DNA of 21,290 nt, taken from NCBI GenBank assembly GCA_002317145.1, contig DCIT01000003.1, positions 1-21,290 of the forward strand, written 5' to 3'. Shown here one piece after another: positions 6,844 through 15,600 of the stretch (its first letter is position 1; each line of letters opens with the position of its first letter). A model generated the notes under the pieces. It had not been told where the DNA came from. It searched no databases and saw only the letters and a list, made by a program, of their open reading frames with translations. This stretch comes from Caryophanales bacterium UBA1719 (GTDB lineage Bacteria > Bacillota_I > Bacilli_A > RFN20 > CAG-826). Position numbers and translations under genes: made by a program.

Positions 6844-6849
6844 ATATTA
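6844..6849 (-). promoter_or_regulatory. candidate -10 of the toxin-antitoxin locus
   Basis: Minus strand TGATAATAT: an extended -10 (TG-n-TAATAT), with ATAACA 18 bases further upstream as a possible 4/6 -35. TATAAA at 6841-6846 is an alternative. Either puts the start within or beside the palindrome. The dusB stop is only about 25 bases upstream, so read-through from dusB is also possible. Confidence 0.4.
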
Positions 6850-6873
6850 TCATTTTTTCCATAAAATTGTTAT

Positions 6874-7845
6874 CTATTTATTAAGATTATCTAAAATCTC
6901 ATCTAAATCTTTATAATTTTTAATAGTTTGAGAAATCTCACATCTAATCTTTTTAGCATCTTTAAACTTAGTAAAGAATTTAGGTGCGATTGCTCTTAAA
7001 TTAGTAATGGCAGTTCTTTCACCTTTTTCTTTAATCATCATCTTCGCAAGTTTACGACAATAATTAATTTGTTGAGTTTGAGTAGCATCTTTAATTCTTT
7101 TCTTAGTTTTATAATAAGTATCAATTTGTTTAATTAATGTTGGATTACCTATTGATCCTCTGGCAACCATAACAGCTTTAGCTTTAGTAATCTTTATAGC
7201 TTTAATAGCATCATCTAAAGTAAATATATTTCCAGATATTATTAAAGGTATTTTTAATTGTTTACCTAAATCTTTTATTAAATCAAAATGCGGATGACCT
7301 GAATAATATTCTTCTCTAGTTCTAGCGTGTATTGCAATTGCCGCTACTCCAGCTTTTTCCATTAATTTACATACTTCAAATACATTAATAGTTTTATTAG
7401 TGAATCCTAATCTAATCTTGACTGTTACAGGTTTAGGAGAGTGCTTAACAATACTTTTAATATATTTATATAATTCATTTGGTTTCTTTAACCACGCTGA
7501 TCCTGAATTAGAGTCCACTACTTTAGGGACTGGACATCCTAAATTAATATCTAAAATATCGTAATCAATCTTTAATTCATTATTAATAAAATCTATCGCA
7601 TTAAGTGTTACATCAATATCGTGTCCAAATAATTGTAAAGCAACTGGACGATCTAATTTAGACGTCTTTAAATACTCAATAGTCTTTTTATTGCGATGCA
7701 TTAATCCTGCATCGGAAATCATTTCCGATACTGAATAAGCTACCCCGAATCCTTTATTGAATTCACGGTAGCTTAAAGAAGTAATGCCCGCCATTGGGGC
7801 GAGCACTACTTTAGAATTAAATTTGATGTTACCTATCTTCCACAT
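6874..7845 (-). CDS. dusB: tRNA-dihydrouridine synthase (DusB-like)
   Basis: 323 residues, the usual length. This FMN enzyme reduces uridines in the tRNA D-loop to dihydrouridine with NADPH. It is a TIM barrel beginning with APMAGITSLSYR (about 16-27), then VALQLFG (68-74) and DINLGCPVPKV (99-109), in which Cys104 is the catalytic acid. KIRLGF, AIHARTREEYYSG and the phosphate-binding ISGNI / VMVARGSIGNP loops follow, and then a helical C-terminal domain. The ATG overlaps the ftsH TAA by one base (TAATG). In B. subtilis dusB lies in the same ftsH-to-lysS block. The Dus subfamily is inferred from gene order and general similarity. Confidence 0.95.
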   Translation of the reverse strand: MWKIGNIKFNSKVVLAPMAGITSLSYREFNKGFGVAYSVSEMISDAGLMHRNKKTIEYLKTSKLDRPVALQLFGHDIDVTLNAIDFINNELKIDYDILDINLGCPVPKVVDSNSGSAWLKKPNELYKYIKSIVKHSPKPVTVKIRLGFTNKTINVFEVCKLMEKAGVAAIAIHARTREEYYSGHPHFDLIKDLGKQLKIPLIISGNIFTLDDAIKAIKITKAKAVMVARGSIGNPTLIKQIDTYYKTKKRIKDATQTQQINYCRKLAKMMIKEKGERTAITNLRAIAPKFFTKFKDAKKIRCEISQTIKNYKDLDEILDNLNK

Positions 7846-10046
7846 TATTCTTTTTTAGAATCGTCGTTACTTGGGAGAATTGGTTTCTCATCATTAGGAA
7901 GTTTGCTTGGATCAACTTTTGGAGTTTCTTCTACTTTAGTTTCAGGAGCTTTAACTTCTTCTGGTTTATTTCCGTTAGGAGTTACAGGAGTCTCAACTGG
8001 TTTAGGTAGTTTTACTTTTTTAGGTTTTGGTAATTTACCATTCTTTAATAAGTAATCGATTTGTTCTGCAGTGATTGATTCATGCTCTAATAAAGTTTTA
8101 GCGATTAATTTAACATCTTTTTCTCTTGTTTTAATAATGCGTTTTGCTTCGTTATGAGCATCTTCAATAATCTTTCTAACTGCGTTATCAATCTTAATAG
8201 CAACTTCAGCAGAGAAGTTCTTTTGTGAGTTAGTGTAGTCTCTTCCTAAGAAGACTGATCCAGTTTGTTTTTCATATTGAATAGGTCCTAGTTCAGACAT
8301 ACCGTATTCAGTAACCATTAATCTAGCAATATGAGTTGCGACTTCAATATCGTTATGAGCACCTGTAGATATATCCTTAAAGAATATTTCTTCTGAACTA
8401 CGTCCGCCTAAGTATCCAACGATACGAGCGAATAATTCTTTTTTAGTTAAGATAAATCTATCTTTTTCAGGAGTCATTAAGACGTGACCACCAGTTTGTC
8501 CACGTGGGATGATTGTAATCTTTTGAACTTTATCAGATTCAGGTAAAGTAAGACCTATAATAGCATGACCAGCTTCATGATAAGCAACAGTCTTTCTTTC
8601 GATATCAGTCATTGATTTAGATTTCTTTGCTGGTCCAGCAATTCTTCTATCAATAGCTTCATCAATATCTGATAAAACGATTACTTCTCTATTTTCACGA
8701 ACTGCTAAGATAGCAGCATCATTCATGATAGATTCAATATCCGCACCAGAGAATCCAACTGTACGTTTAGCTAAAGCTTCAAAGTCAATTGAAGGATCAA
8801 TCTTTTTATTTCTACTATGAACTTTAAAGATCTCTTCACGACCTTTCATATCAGGTAATGAAACAGTTATTTGTCTATCGAAACGTCCTGCTCTTAATAA
8901 GGCTGGATCAAGAACGTCATCACGGTTAGTAGCAGCTACAACTATGATTCCAGAGTTATCAGCGAAGCCATCCATTTCAACGAGTAATTGGTTAAGGGTT
9001 TGTTCACGTTCATCGTTACCACCACCTAAACCTGCGCCTCTTTGTCTACCAACAGCATCAATTTCATCTATAAAGACTAAGCATGGAGCGTTTTGTTTAG
9101 CGGTTTTAAACATATCTCTAACACGTCCAGCACCAACACCAACGAACATTTCAACAAAATCAGAACCAGAAATAGAATAGAATGGAACACCTGCTTCACC
9201 AGCAACAGCTTTTGCTAATAAAGTTTTACCAGTTCCTGGTGGACCAACAAGTAATATACCTTTTGGTAATTTTGCACCTAAGCGAGAGAATTTTCCAGGT
9301 TCTTTTAAGTATTGGACAACTTCTTCCATTTCCGCTTTTTCTTCATCGCATCCAGCGACATCTTTAAAGCGGACTGTAGATTTTTCAACACGCTTTGCGC
9401 GTGATTGATTAAAGCTTAATGCTTTGGAGTTAGCACCTCCAACAGCGGATGATAATCTAGAGAATAAGAAGAATGCAATTAAGACTGTAACGATTAACAT
9501 TACAATGGTTGGTCCCCATGTATCCCACCAGCTTACTTGATAAGCATTGCCGGTAATGAAATAGACTTTGCCATCCTTATCCTCATCTTTATGTTTGTCC
9601 TTATATTCTATAATCTTATTTTCAAATAAGGTTTGATAAGATTTGTGATAAGTAACATTATCTACTTTATAAGTAAGCGATGAATGAAAGATGCCTTCAT
9701 CAACAACATAAGGGTTTGAGAATCTATCAAAATCAACTGTGCATTGGAATGTATATAATTTATTTTCTGAGACATTTCTATAAACACCAGAAATGACTGT
9801 AACTCTAGTATTTGATTTACAGGTTACACTTCTAATTTGTGTATTTTCCTCGTTTGGATCCGCACTAATTACTAATGTTTTATCAAGCTCATCTTGACTC
9901 CAAACTTCGACTCTATTCCATAAGCCTCTTGTTAATAATACTGTTAATCCCGCAATAGCAAAGATAATTAAAATGTAAGGAAGAAATCCTAATAACGTTT
10001 TCTTTCTTTGTTCTGGGTTTACAGGTTGTTTGTTATTTTCAGCCAT
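7845..10046 (-). CDS. ftsH: ATP-dependent zinc metalloprotease FtsH
   Basis: 733 residues. A membrane-bound hexameric AAA+ protease that degrades misfolded membrane and some tagged proteins. Helix 1 is at about 18-40, an extracytoplasmic domain at 41-175 is longer than in many homologues and contains two Cys, and helix 2 is at about 178-197. The AAA module has Walker A GPPGTGKT (268-275), Walker B LVFIDEID (323-330) and the arginine-finger segment RAGRFDR. The protease has zinc site HEAGH (490-494) with Asp566 in GAHNDIEVAT as third ligand. The C-terminus (about 670-733) is a Pro/Lys/Glu-rich tail of low complexity. The start lies inside tilS (8-base overlap), with AAGGAG ten bases upstream. 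tilS-ftsH is a classic Firmicutes neighbourhood, but the usual hpt between them is missing. Confidence 0.98.
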   Translation of the reverse strand: MAENNKQPVNPEQRKKTLLGFLPYILIIFAIAGLTVLLTRGLWNRVEVWSQDELDKTLVISADPNEENTQIRSVTCKSNTRVTVISGVYRNVSENKLYTFQCTVDFDRFSNPYVVDEGIFHSSLTYKVDNVTYHKSYQTLFENKIIEYKDKHKDEDKDGKVYFITGNAYQVSWWDTWGPTIVMLIVTVLIAFFLFSRLSSAVGGANSKALSFNQSRAKRVEKSTVRFKDVAGCDEEKAEMEEVVQYLKEPGKFSRLGAKLPKGILLVGPPGTGKTLLAKAVAGEAGVPFYSISGSDFVEMFVGVGAGRVRDMFKTAKQNAPCLVFIDEIDAVGRQRGAGLGGGNDEREQTLNQLLVEMDGFADNSGIIVVAATNRDDVLDPALLRAGRFDRQITVSLPDMKGREEIFKVHSRNKKIDPSIDFEALAKRTVGFSGADIESIMNDAAILAVRENREVIVLSDIDEAIDRRIAGPAKKSKSMTDIERKTVAYHEAGHAIIGLTLPESDKVQKITIIPRGQTGGHVLMTPEKDRFILTKKELFARIVGYLGGRSSEEIFFKDISTGAHNDIEVATHIARLMVTEYGMSELGPIQYEKQTGSVFLGRDYTNSQKNFSAEVAIKIDNAVRKIIEDAHNEAKRIIKTREKDVKLIAKTLLEHESITAEQIDYLLKNGKLPKPKKVKLPKPVETPVTPNGNKPEEVKAPETKVEETPKVDPSKLPNDEKPILPSNDDSKKE

Positions 10047-11310
10047 TGTTTTTTATCTCCTTTGTATTTGTAAATTTAATAACGAATTTTGATTGATGAT
10101 TATCTATGAATGTTTTGCGATATCTTGGAACGTATATTACTTTTCCATTTTTATCACAGAAGATTGGCCAGACTTTACGATACTTTGTTGGTACCTTCCA
10201 ATCTATAAATACTCTTCTTAATTCGCACATGTGATGTCCGATTTCTACTATATCATCTGGTTTAGGTGAACGAATAGTTATTGGATAATGCTTAGCATAT
10301 ATTTTTCTTTCGTCCGCGCCATTAGTGAAATCAACATCAAACTCAGGCGTTGATAATTTACCTGGTTGTTTAAGTATATACGAATATGGTTTAAAATTAT
10401 CATTTTCTTTTATTCCGAGAGTTAAGATGTCATATTCTTTAACTAATTCAACGCCTTCAGTTAAAGGCATAGAAATGTTAGGAGTTTGCGATAAACATAA
10501 TTTTCTTATCTCTTGAATTCTTCCGGTAGAAATATCAACATGCTTTGGTGAGTTCTCATTAATAAATCTAATTATTACTTCCGCAAATTCATCTTTATCT
10601 AAAGCGATAATTTCACGAATCTCTAATTCATTCGCGATTCTAATTTTTGATTCAATACTTTCGACAAATTCTTGTTGTTCTCTATTTAAATCATTAATTT
10701 CTCTTAAGATATTTTCTCTATCAATTTCACTTAAGTGATTAATAACTTCTTTTCTAATTTTATTTCTTAAATATTTAGTTTCAAAGTTCGACATATCGAT
10801 TGAATATGGGACTAAATGGTGATTGCAGTATTGTAATAAATCTTCTTTTGTATACATAAGTAATGGACGTATAACAATCATGTCTCTAAGCATAGAAATT
10901 TCATTCATACCATATTCTTTAACATGCGCTTTACGCATCTTTTGCATTAAGAATGTTTCAATTAAATCATCTTGTTGATGCGCGACAAATACTCCTGCAG
11001 CTTTATATTTTTTATAAATCTTTTGGAAGAAATCATAACGCGCTTCTCTCGCCCATTCTTGGAAGTTTCCTTTTACTTTCATTCCTTTAGTATCAAGGAC
11101 TTCTAATTTCACTCCAAGCTTTTTACAATAAGCGGTAATATTCTTTTGTTCAATATCAGATTCTTTTCTCTTGTGATAGTTAACAAAGCAAACTACAAAT
11201 TTCGCTTTATGTTGATAAAGCATGTCAAATAACGCCATTGAATCTGGACCAAATGAACACGCTAATATGTATGTTTTATTAGGATTAAATTTGTAGTTAA
11301 AACGGGCCAT
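10039..11310 (-). CDS. tilS: tRNA(Ile)-lysidine synthetase
   Basis: 423 residues. TilS modifies C34 of tRNA-Ile2 (anticodon CAU) to lysidine with ATP and lysine, so that it reads AUA; it is essential in most bacteria. The N-terminal N-type ATP-pyrophosphatase begins with the PP-loop ACSFGPDSMAL (17-27), where the usual SGGxDS has Phe for the first Gly. It continues with the HQQDDLIETFLM segment (His-x-x-Asp-Asp) and the substrate loop RPLLMYTKEDL. YLRNKIRKEVI is the conserved TilS-specific R-N-x-I/L-R element. The C-terminal part is the smaller tRNA-binding TilS domain. The gene starts two bases after the hydrolase stop codon and overlaps ftsH by eight bases, so the three genes are probably cotranscribed. 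Confidence 0.96.
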   Translation of the reverse strand: MARFNYKFNPNKTYILACSFGPDSMALFDMLYQHKAKFVVCFVNYHKRKESDIEQKNITAYCKKLGVKLEVLDTKGMKVKGNFQEWAREARYDFFQKIYKKYKAAGVFVAHQQDDLIETFLMQKMRKAHVKEYGMNEISMLRDMIVIRPLLMYTKEDLLQYCNHHLVPYSIDMSNFETKYLRNKIRKEVINHLSEIDRENILREINDLNREQQEFVESIESKIRIANELEIREIIALDKDEFAEVIIRFINENSPKHVDISTGRIQEIRKLCLSQTPNISMPLTEGVELVKEYDILTLGIKENDNFKPYSYILKQPGKLSTPEFDVDFTNGADERKIYAKHYPITIRSPKPDDIVEIGHHMCELRRVFIDWKVPTKYRKVWPIFCDKNGKVIYVPRYRKTFIDNHQSKFVIKFTNTKEIKNNG

Positions 11311-11312
11311 AA

Positions 11313-12218
11313 TTATTTATTGTAAAAATCTACAATCTCCTTATAAACCATTTTATTATTTATTTCATTTAATATTTCGTGACGCATGTGTTTGTATAGT
11401 TTTAATGTAACATCTGTAAGTCCTAAAGAACGATATTTCTTATATAGTTTTGTTGGACCTTTTCCCATGTGGCCTACTGGATCTTCCTCTCCAGCGATAA
11501 TTAAAACTGATTCACTTCTACGAATGTTATTTAAATATTTTTTCTTACAAATAGTCTTCATGCCTTTTAAGAAATCTTTGTAGAATCCACCTGTTGCGAT
11601 AAACCCGCATTTTGGATCTGCGATATATTTATCAACATTAGCTTGGTTGTAGCTTAACCAATCAAAATCAGTTCTTCTATTTTTAACTTTCTTCGAGAAT
11701 GCTCCAGTCACTAATTTAGCAAGTTTCTCATTTGGTAAATCGCGTTTTTCATCGTTGACCATCATTCTAGCAAGAGTATGTGCAAAGGCCATAACAGCAG
11801 GATTTGGATAATCAGTTCCGCATAAGACAACTTTCTTTACTTTTTGAGCAAAGCGTTGCATATAATCTTGTGCCATGAAGGAACCCATTGAGTGAGCAAA
11901 AATATAAACTGGTAAACCGGTTTTTTGAAGTTTATCATCTAGTTCTGCAAATGTTTTTACAGTACGTGAAAATCCGTTATTAGGCCAAATTCCACGAACG
12001 TCTCCGTCTTTAATATTCAAGCCTTGACCATAGTGATCAATGCAGTAAACATCAAAATTATTAGCATTTAAATAATTAGCAAAATCGTCGTATCTTTCTG
12101 CAGTTTCTTGCATGCCAGTAAAAATCATTATGTTAGCTTTTGGTTTCTTAGTTGTCCATGCATAACCATAAAGAGTTTCGTTGTGTCTGTTAACTAGTTT
12201 TATTAAATTTTTTGCCAT
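11313..12218 (-). CDS. alpha/beta hydrolase, lysophospholipase/monoacylglycerol-lipase type
   Basis: 301 residues, one serine-hydrolase domain with no signal peptide. The oxyanion region is FTGMQETAERYDDFANYL (about 33-50). DHYGQGL (61-67) is the conserved D-x-x-G-x-G turn. FAHSMGS (108-113) is the nucleophile elbow with Ser110. GEEDPVG (243-249) supplies Asp246, and MRHEILNE (278-285) supplies His280, the usual lysophospholipase context. This subfamily hydrolyses lysophospholipids or monoacylglycerols; the real substrate is unknown. It has its own extended -10 promoter and AGGAG, and leads into tilS. It is not part of the classical mfd-rqcP-tilS block, so it is an insertion specific to this lineage. 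Confidence 0.9.
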   Translation of the reverse strand: MAKNLIKLVNRHNETLYGYAWTTKKPKANIMIFTGMQETAERYDDFANYLNANNFDVYCIDHYGQGLNIKDGDVRGIWPNNGFSRTVKTFAELDDKLQKTGLPVYIFAHSMGSFMAQDYMQRFAQKVKKVVLCGTDYPNPAVMAFAHTLARMMVNDEKRDLPNEKLAKLVTGAFSKKVKNRRTDFDWLSYNQANVDKYIADPKCGFIATGGFYKDFLKGMKTICKKKYLNNIRRSESVLIIAGEEDPVGHMGKGPTKLYKKYRSLGLTDVTLKLYKHMRHEILNEINNKMVYKEIVDFYNK

Positions 12219-12245
12219 ACGAGTCTCCTATAAACGATTAATGAT

Positions 12246-12254
12246 AGTATATCA
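12246..12254 (-). promoter_or_regulatory. extended -10 promoter of the hydrolase-tilS-ftsH-dusB transcript
   Basis: Minus strand TGATATACT (TG-n-TATACT). The predicted start near 12239 gives a leader of about 20 bases containing AGGAG. The element sits in an inverted repeat AATGATA-GTA-TATCATT (12240-12256). No good -35, as expected for an extended -10. Confidence 0.6.
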
Positions 12255-12286
12255 TTCTTGCTTTATTAGTACTTAATATTTTGCTC

Positions 12287-12305
12287 TTTCTTTTTATAAA
12301 AGAAA
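12287..12305. other. A-T hairpin between rqcP and the hydrolase
   Basis: TTTCTTTT-TAT-AAAAGAAA, a perfect 8-bp stem. It lacks a following T-run on the minus strand, so it is at best a poor terminator for mfd-rqcP. Apart from the hydrolase promoter, I see nothing else in 12219-12346. Confidence 0.3.
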
Positions 12306-12346
12306 ATCTACTATAGTTCTATTTTAACTACAATTTTACCTAATGG

Positions 12347-12607
12347 TTATTTCGTAGTTATTTTCTGAGATATGATTTTATATAAAGATTTCGAATCTGT
12401 TTTATCGATATTATCTTTACATTCGATAACTTCTATTTCAATTATTCTTAACCCTAATTTTAAAGAGATGCGATCTCCAATATTAACTTCGGTAGACGGC
12501 TTAGCAATTTTATTATTAATAAAAATATTACCTTCATCGATTAAAACTTTAGCGACGCTTCTTCTTTTGATTAATCTTGTTAATTTTAAGTATTTATCTA
12601 TTCGCAT
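12347..12607 (-). CDS. rqcP: RqcP-type S4-domain RNA-binding protein
   Basis: 86 residues, a single S4 domain: MRIDKYLKLTRLIKRRSVAKVLIDEGNIFINNKIAKPSTEVNIGD matches the B. subtilis YabO/RqcP and Hsp15 pattern. RqcP binds the 50S subunit near the P-site tRNA and supports RqcH-driven alanine tailing in ribosome-associated quality control. Its place immediately downstream of mfd (one-base gap, GGAG inside the mfd end) matches the conserved mfd...yabO neighbourhood and favours RqcP over Hsp15. With tmRNA in the same window, two stalled-ribosome rescue components are represented. Confidence 0.92.
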   Translation of the reverse strand: MRIDKYLKLTRLIKRRSVAKVLIDEGNIFINNKIAKPSTEVNIGDRISLKLGLRIIEIEVIECKDNIDKTDSKSLYKIISQKITTK

Positions 12608-12608
12608 T

Positions 12609-15600
12609 CTATTTCTCCGATAAATATAGTTTATGTATCTTGTTAGTTATTTCATCAAGATCGTTTAACCATAATCCTTCTTTAATTATTTCTAATCTTA
12701 ATTCTTTTTTAAGATAAGATATTTTAACCTTATCCATGTAATCATACAAAATATCAAAGAGTTTAACAGCGATTCCTTTTTTCTCGCAGAAACTTTCAGA
12801 TAGTAAAATAATTAACTTATTATCTACTTCTCTTATAGTTCTAAATTCACCTGATTCAGTGTTAATATCAATCTTTTTCTTAATTAATAAATTATTAACT
12901 TCTAAAGGAATTCTTCCATATATATCTCTTAATTTGTGTTTAATTTTATTTACTTCTTTAACATCTTTAGCGTTTTCAATAGTCTGATAAATTTCTACTT
13001 TCTCTTCTTCTTTTATATATGTATTAGGGATATAAGCATCGATAGATAAAAGTTTATTTGGTTTATGATCAATAATAATTTCTTGATTATGTTTATTCAC
13101 TGCTTCGTTTAATAATTTAATATATAAATCCATTCCAACAGTATCAATAAATCCAGCTTGTTCTTTGCCTAAAATATCTCCTGCTCCTCTTATCATTAAA
13201 TCGCGTTGTGCAATCTTATAACCTGATCCTAGCTCTGCAAATTCTTGGATTGCTTTTAATCTTTTTTGCGCGTCTTGATTTAATATTTTATGTTCGTTAA
13301 ATAATAAATATGCATAAGCAATTCGATCACTTCTACCAACTCTTCCTTTAATTTGATAAAGTTGTGAAAGTCCGAATGTATCAGCGTTTTCAACGATAAT
13401 CATATTTGCGTTAGGAACATCTAATCCATTTTCAATTATGGAAGTTGCGACTAATAAATTTATTTCACCAGAATAAAACTTTAACATTACTTCTTCTATT
13501 TCATTTCTATCCATTTTGCCGTGAACAACTCCAACGTTGGCTAATGGAATCATCTTCTTTAATCTAGAAGCTTTTTCATAAATAGTCCCAACGTTATTAT
13601 GCAAATAAAATATTTGTCCTTCGCGAGATAATTCTCTTTCAATTAATTCTTTAATAATAGTTTCTGAATATGCTGTAACATATGTTTGAATTGCGTTTCT
13701 TAATCTTGGAGCGGTATTAATTTGACTCAAAGATCTAATACCTACTAATGACATTTGTAGAGTTCTAGGAATTGGCGTTGCACTTAAACTTAAAACATCT
13801 ACATCTTTCTTAATTTCTTTTATTCTTTCTTTTTGTTCAACTCCAAATCTTTGTTCTTCGTCCACTACTAATAAACCTAAATTATTAAACTCTATTTCTT
13901 TACTTAATAATCGATGTGTACCGATAACTAAATGGATTGTTCCTTCTTTTATTTCTTTTATATATTTGCGTTGCTCTTTTAATGGAATTAATCGCGAAAA
14001 TACTGCTATTTTAACTCCGAATGAAGCAAAACGTACTTTAGCCAATTCATAATGTTGACGACATAATAGAGTTGTAGGACATAATAATGCGGCTTGCTTG
14101 CCTGAATTGATGCATTTAAATATTGCTCTAAAAGCAACTTCAGTTTTACCAAATCCAACATCACCGCATAAGAGTCTATCCATTGGATATGGTTTCTCCA
14201 TATCGTCTCTTATTTCTCTATAAGCTTGTTCTTGATCATCAGTTAATTTATATGAGAATTCATTATTAAACTTAGTTTGAAATTCATCATCTTTAGGGAA
14301 TGCATATCCTCCTATTGACGCTCTATCTTTATATAAATTAGATAATCTTTCCGTTAGTTCGTTTAAACGTTCTTTTATTTTTTCTTTGCTCTTATTCCAC
14401 GCTGTTCCATTTAATGAAGAAAGCTTAGGAGTAAATCCTTCTCTACCACTATATTTTCTTATCAATCTAAATTGATTTAATGGGACAAACAATTTGTCAC
14501 CACCTGCATACATAATATGCATGAAATCTCTATGTACTCCATCAACCTCAATAGTCTCAATATCTACGAATTTTCCTATACCATTGTACTCATGAACAAC
14601 ATAATCACCTGGATTTAAATCTTGATAAGAATGTAAAATATTTCCTTCTTTAAATCTAGATGCAAACGAAGAATTTCTTGAATGAAAATTAAATAATTCT
14701 TTTGATGTGATTACCGCAATTTTTTCATCTAATAATTCAAACCCTTCATTTAAAGAAAAGATGGTTAAACCAACTTTTGATTTAGGCAAATTTAAACCAT
14801 CAACATTTTCATAATCAATCTTTAATTCTTCTAAAATATTTTTTACGTTTTCTAATTGAGATGGGTTAGATAAGGCAAATAAAACTTTGTTATTAGTTTC
14901 GATATAACTTAGTATTGTTGCGTTTATATTTGAACCTTCATTAATTATTGGGCGAACTTTAAATTCAATATCAGTACTTCTCTCTTTATATTTTTTACAA
15001 TTGATAACTATTTTGTTATTCAAAATCTTCTCTGGATTAATAAACATTTCTAGATGAGAAATACATCTACCTTCTTTAAATAAATCATCTAAATAATCTT
15101 TTGATTCTTTAATTAATAAATTTGATGAAACATCGAATTGTTCTCTGTTTGCGGTTATTATCATTGAAGGTTTAAAGTAATCAATTAATGTAAAGTTATT
15201 ATCATTTAAATATGAAAAATATTTATATAATTTATCACTGTTACTTTGATTCTCAAATCCATTAATTACTTCCTCTAAACTAAACATTAAATTTTCATAA
15301 TTATCTTTTACTAAATCTTGATCTAACTTAGCTTGATTTAATAATTTATCTTTTATTAATTGTTTATCTTCAGAAGAAAATAACATATCACTTGCAGGCA
15401 ATATTTTTATGTTGTCTATTTTCTTAACACTCTCTTGAGATGCGACATCAAAGAATGATATAGATTCTATTTCATCATCAAAGAAAGATATTCTTATAGG
15501 AAGATCATAGTTAATAGAATAAATATCGACTATATCTCCTCGTCTAGCGAACTCTAAAGACTTATCAATTCTATTAACGCGGTAATATCCACTTAAGGTT

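Noticed and set aside
8944..9367. Open frames on the + strand opposite ftsH, and similar ones opposite lysS, tilS, mfd, prs, pth and the 2432 gene
   Set aside because: They are antisense to strongly conserved proteins, lack ribosome-binding sites, and have compositions expected of reverse complements of coding sequence.
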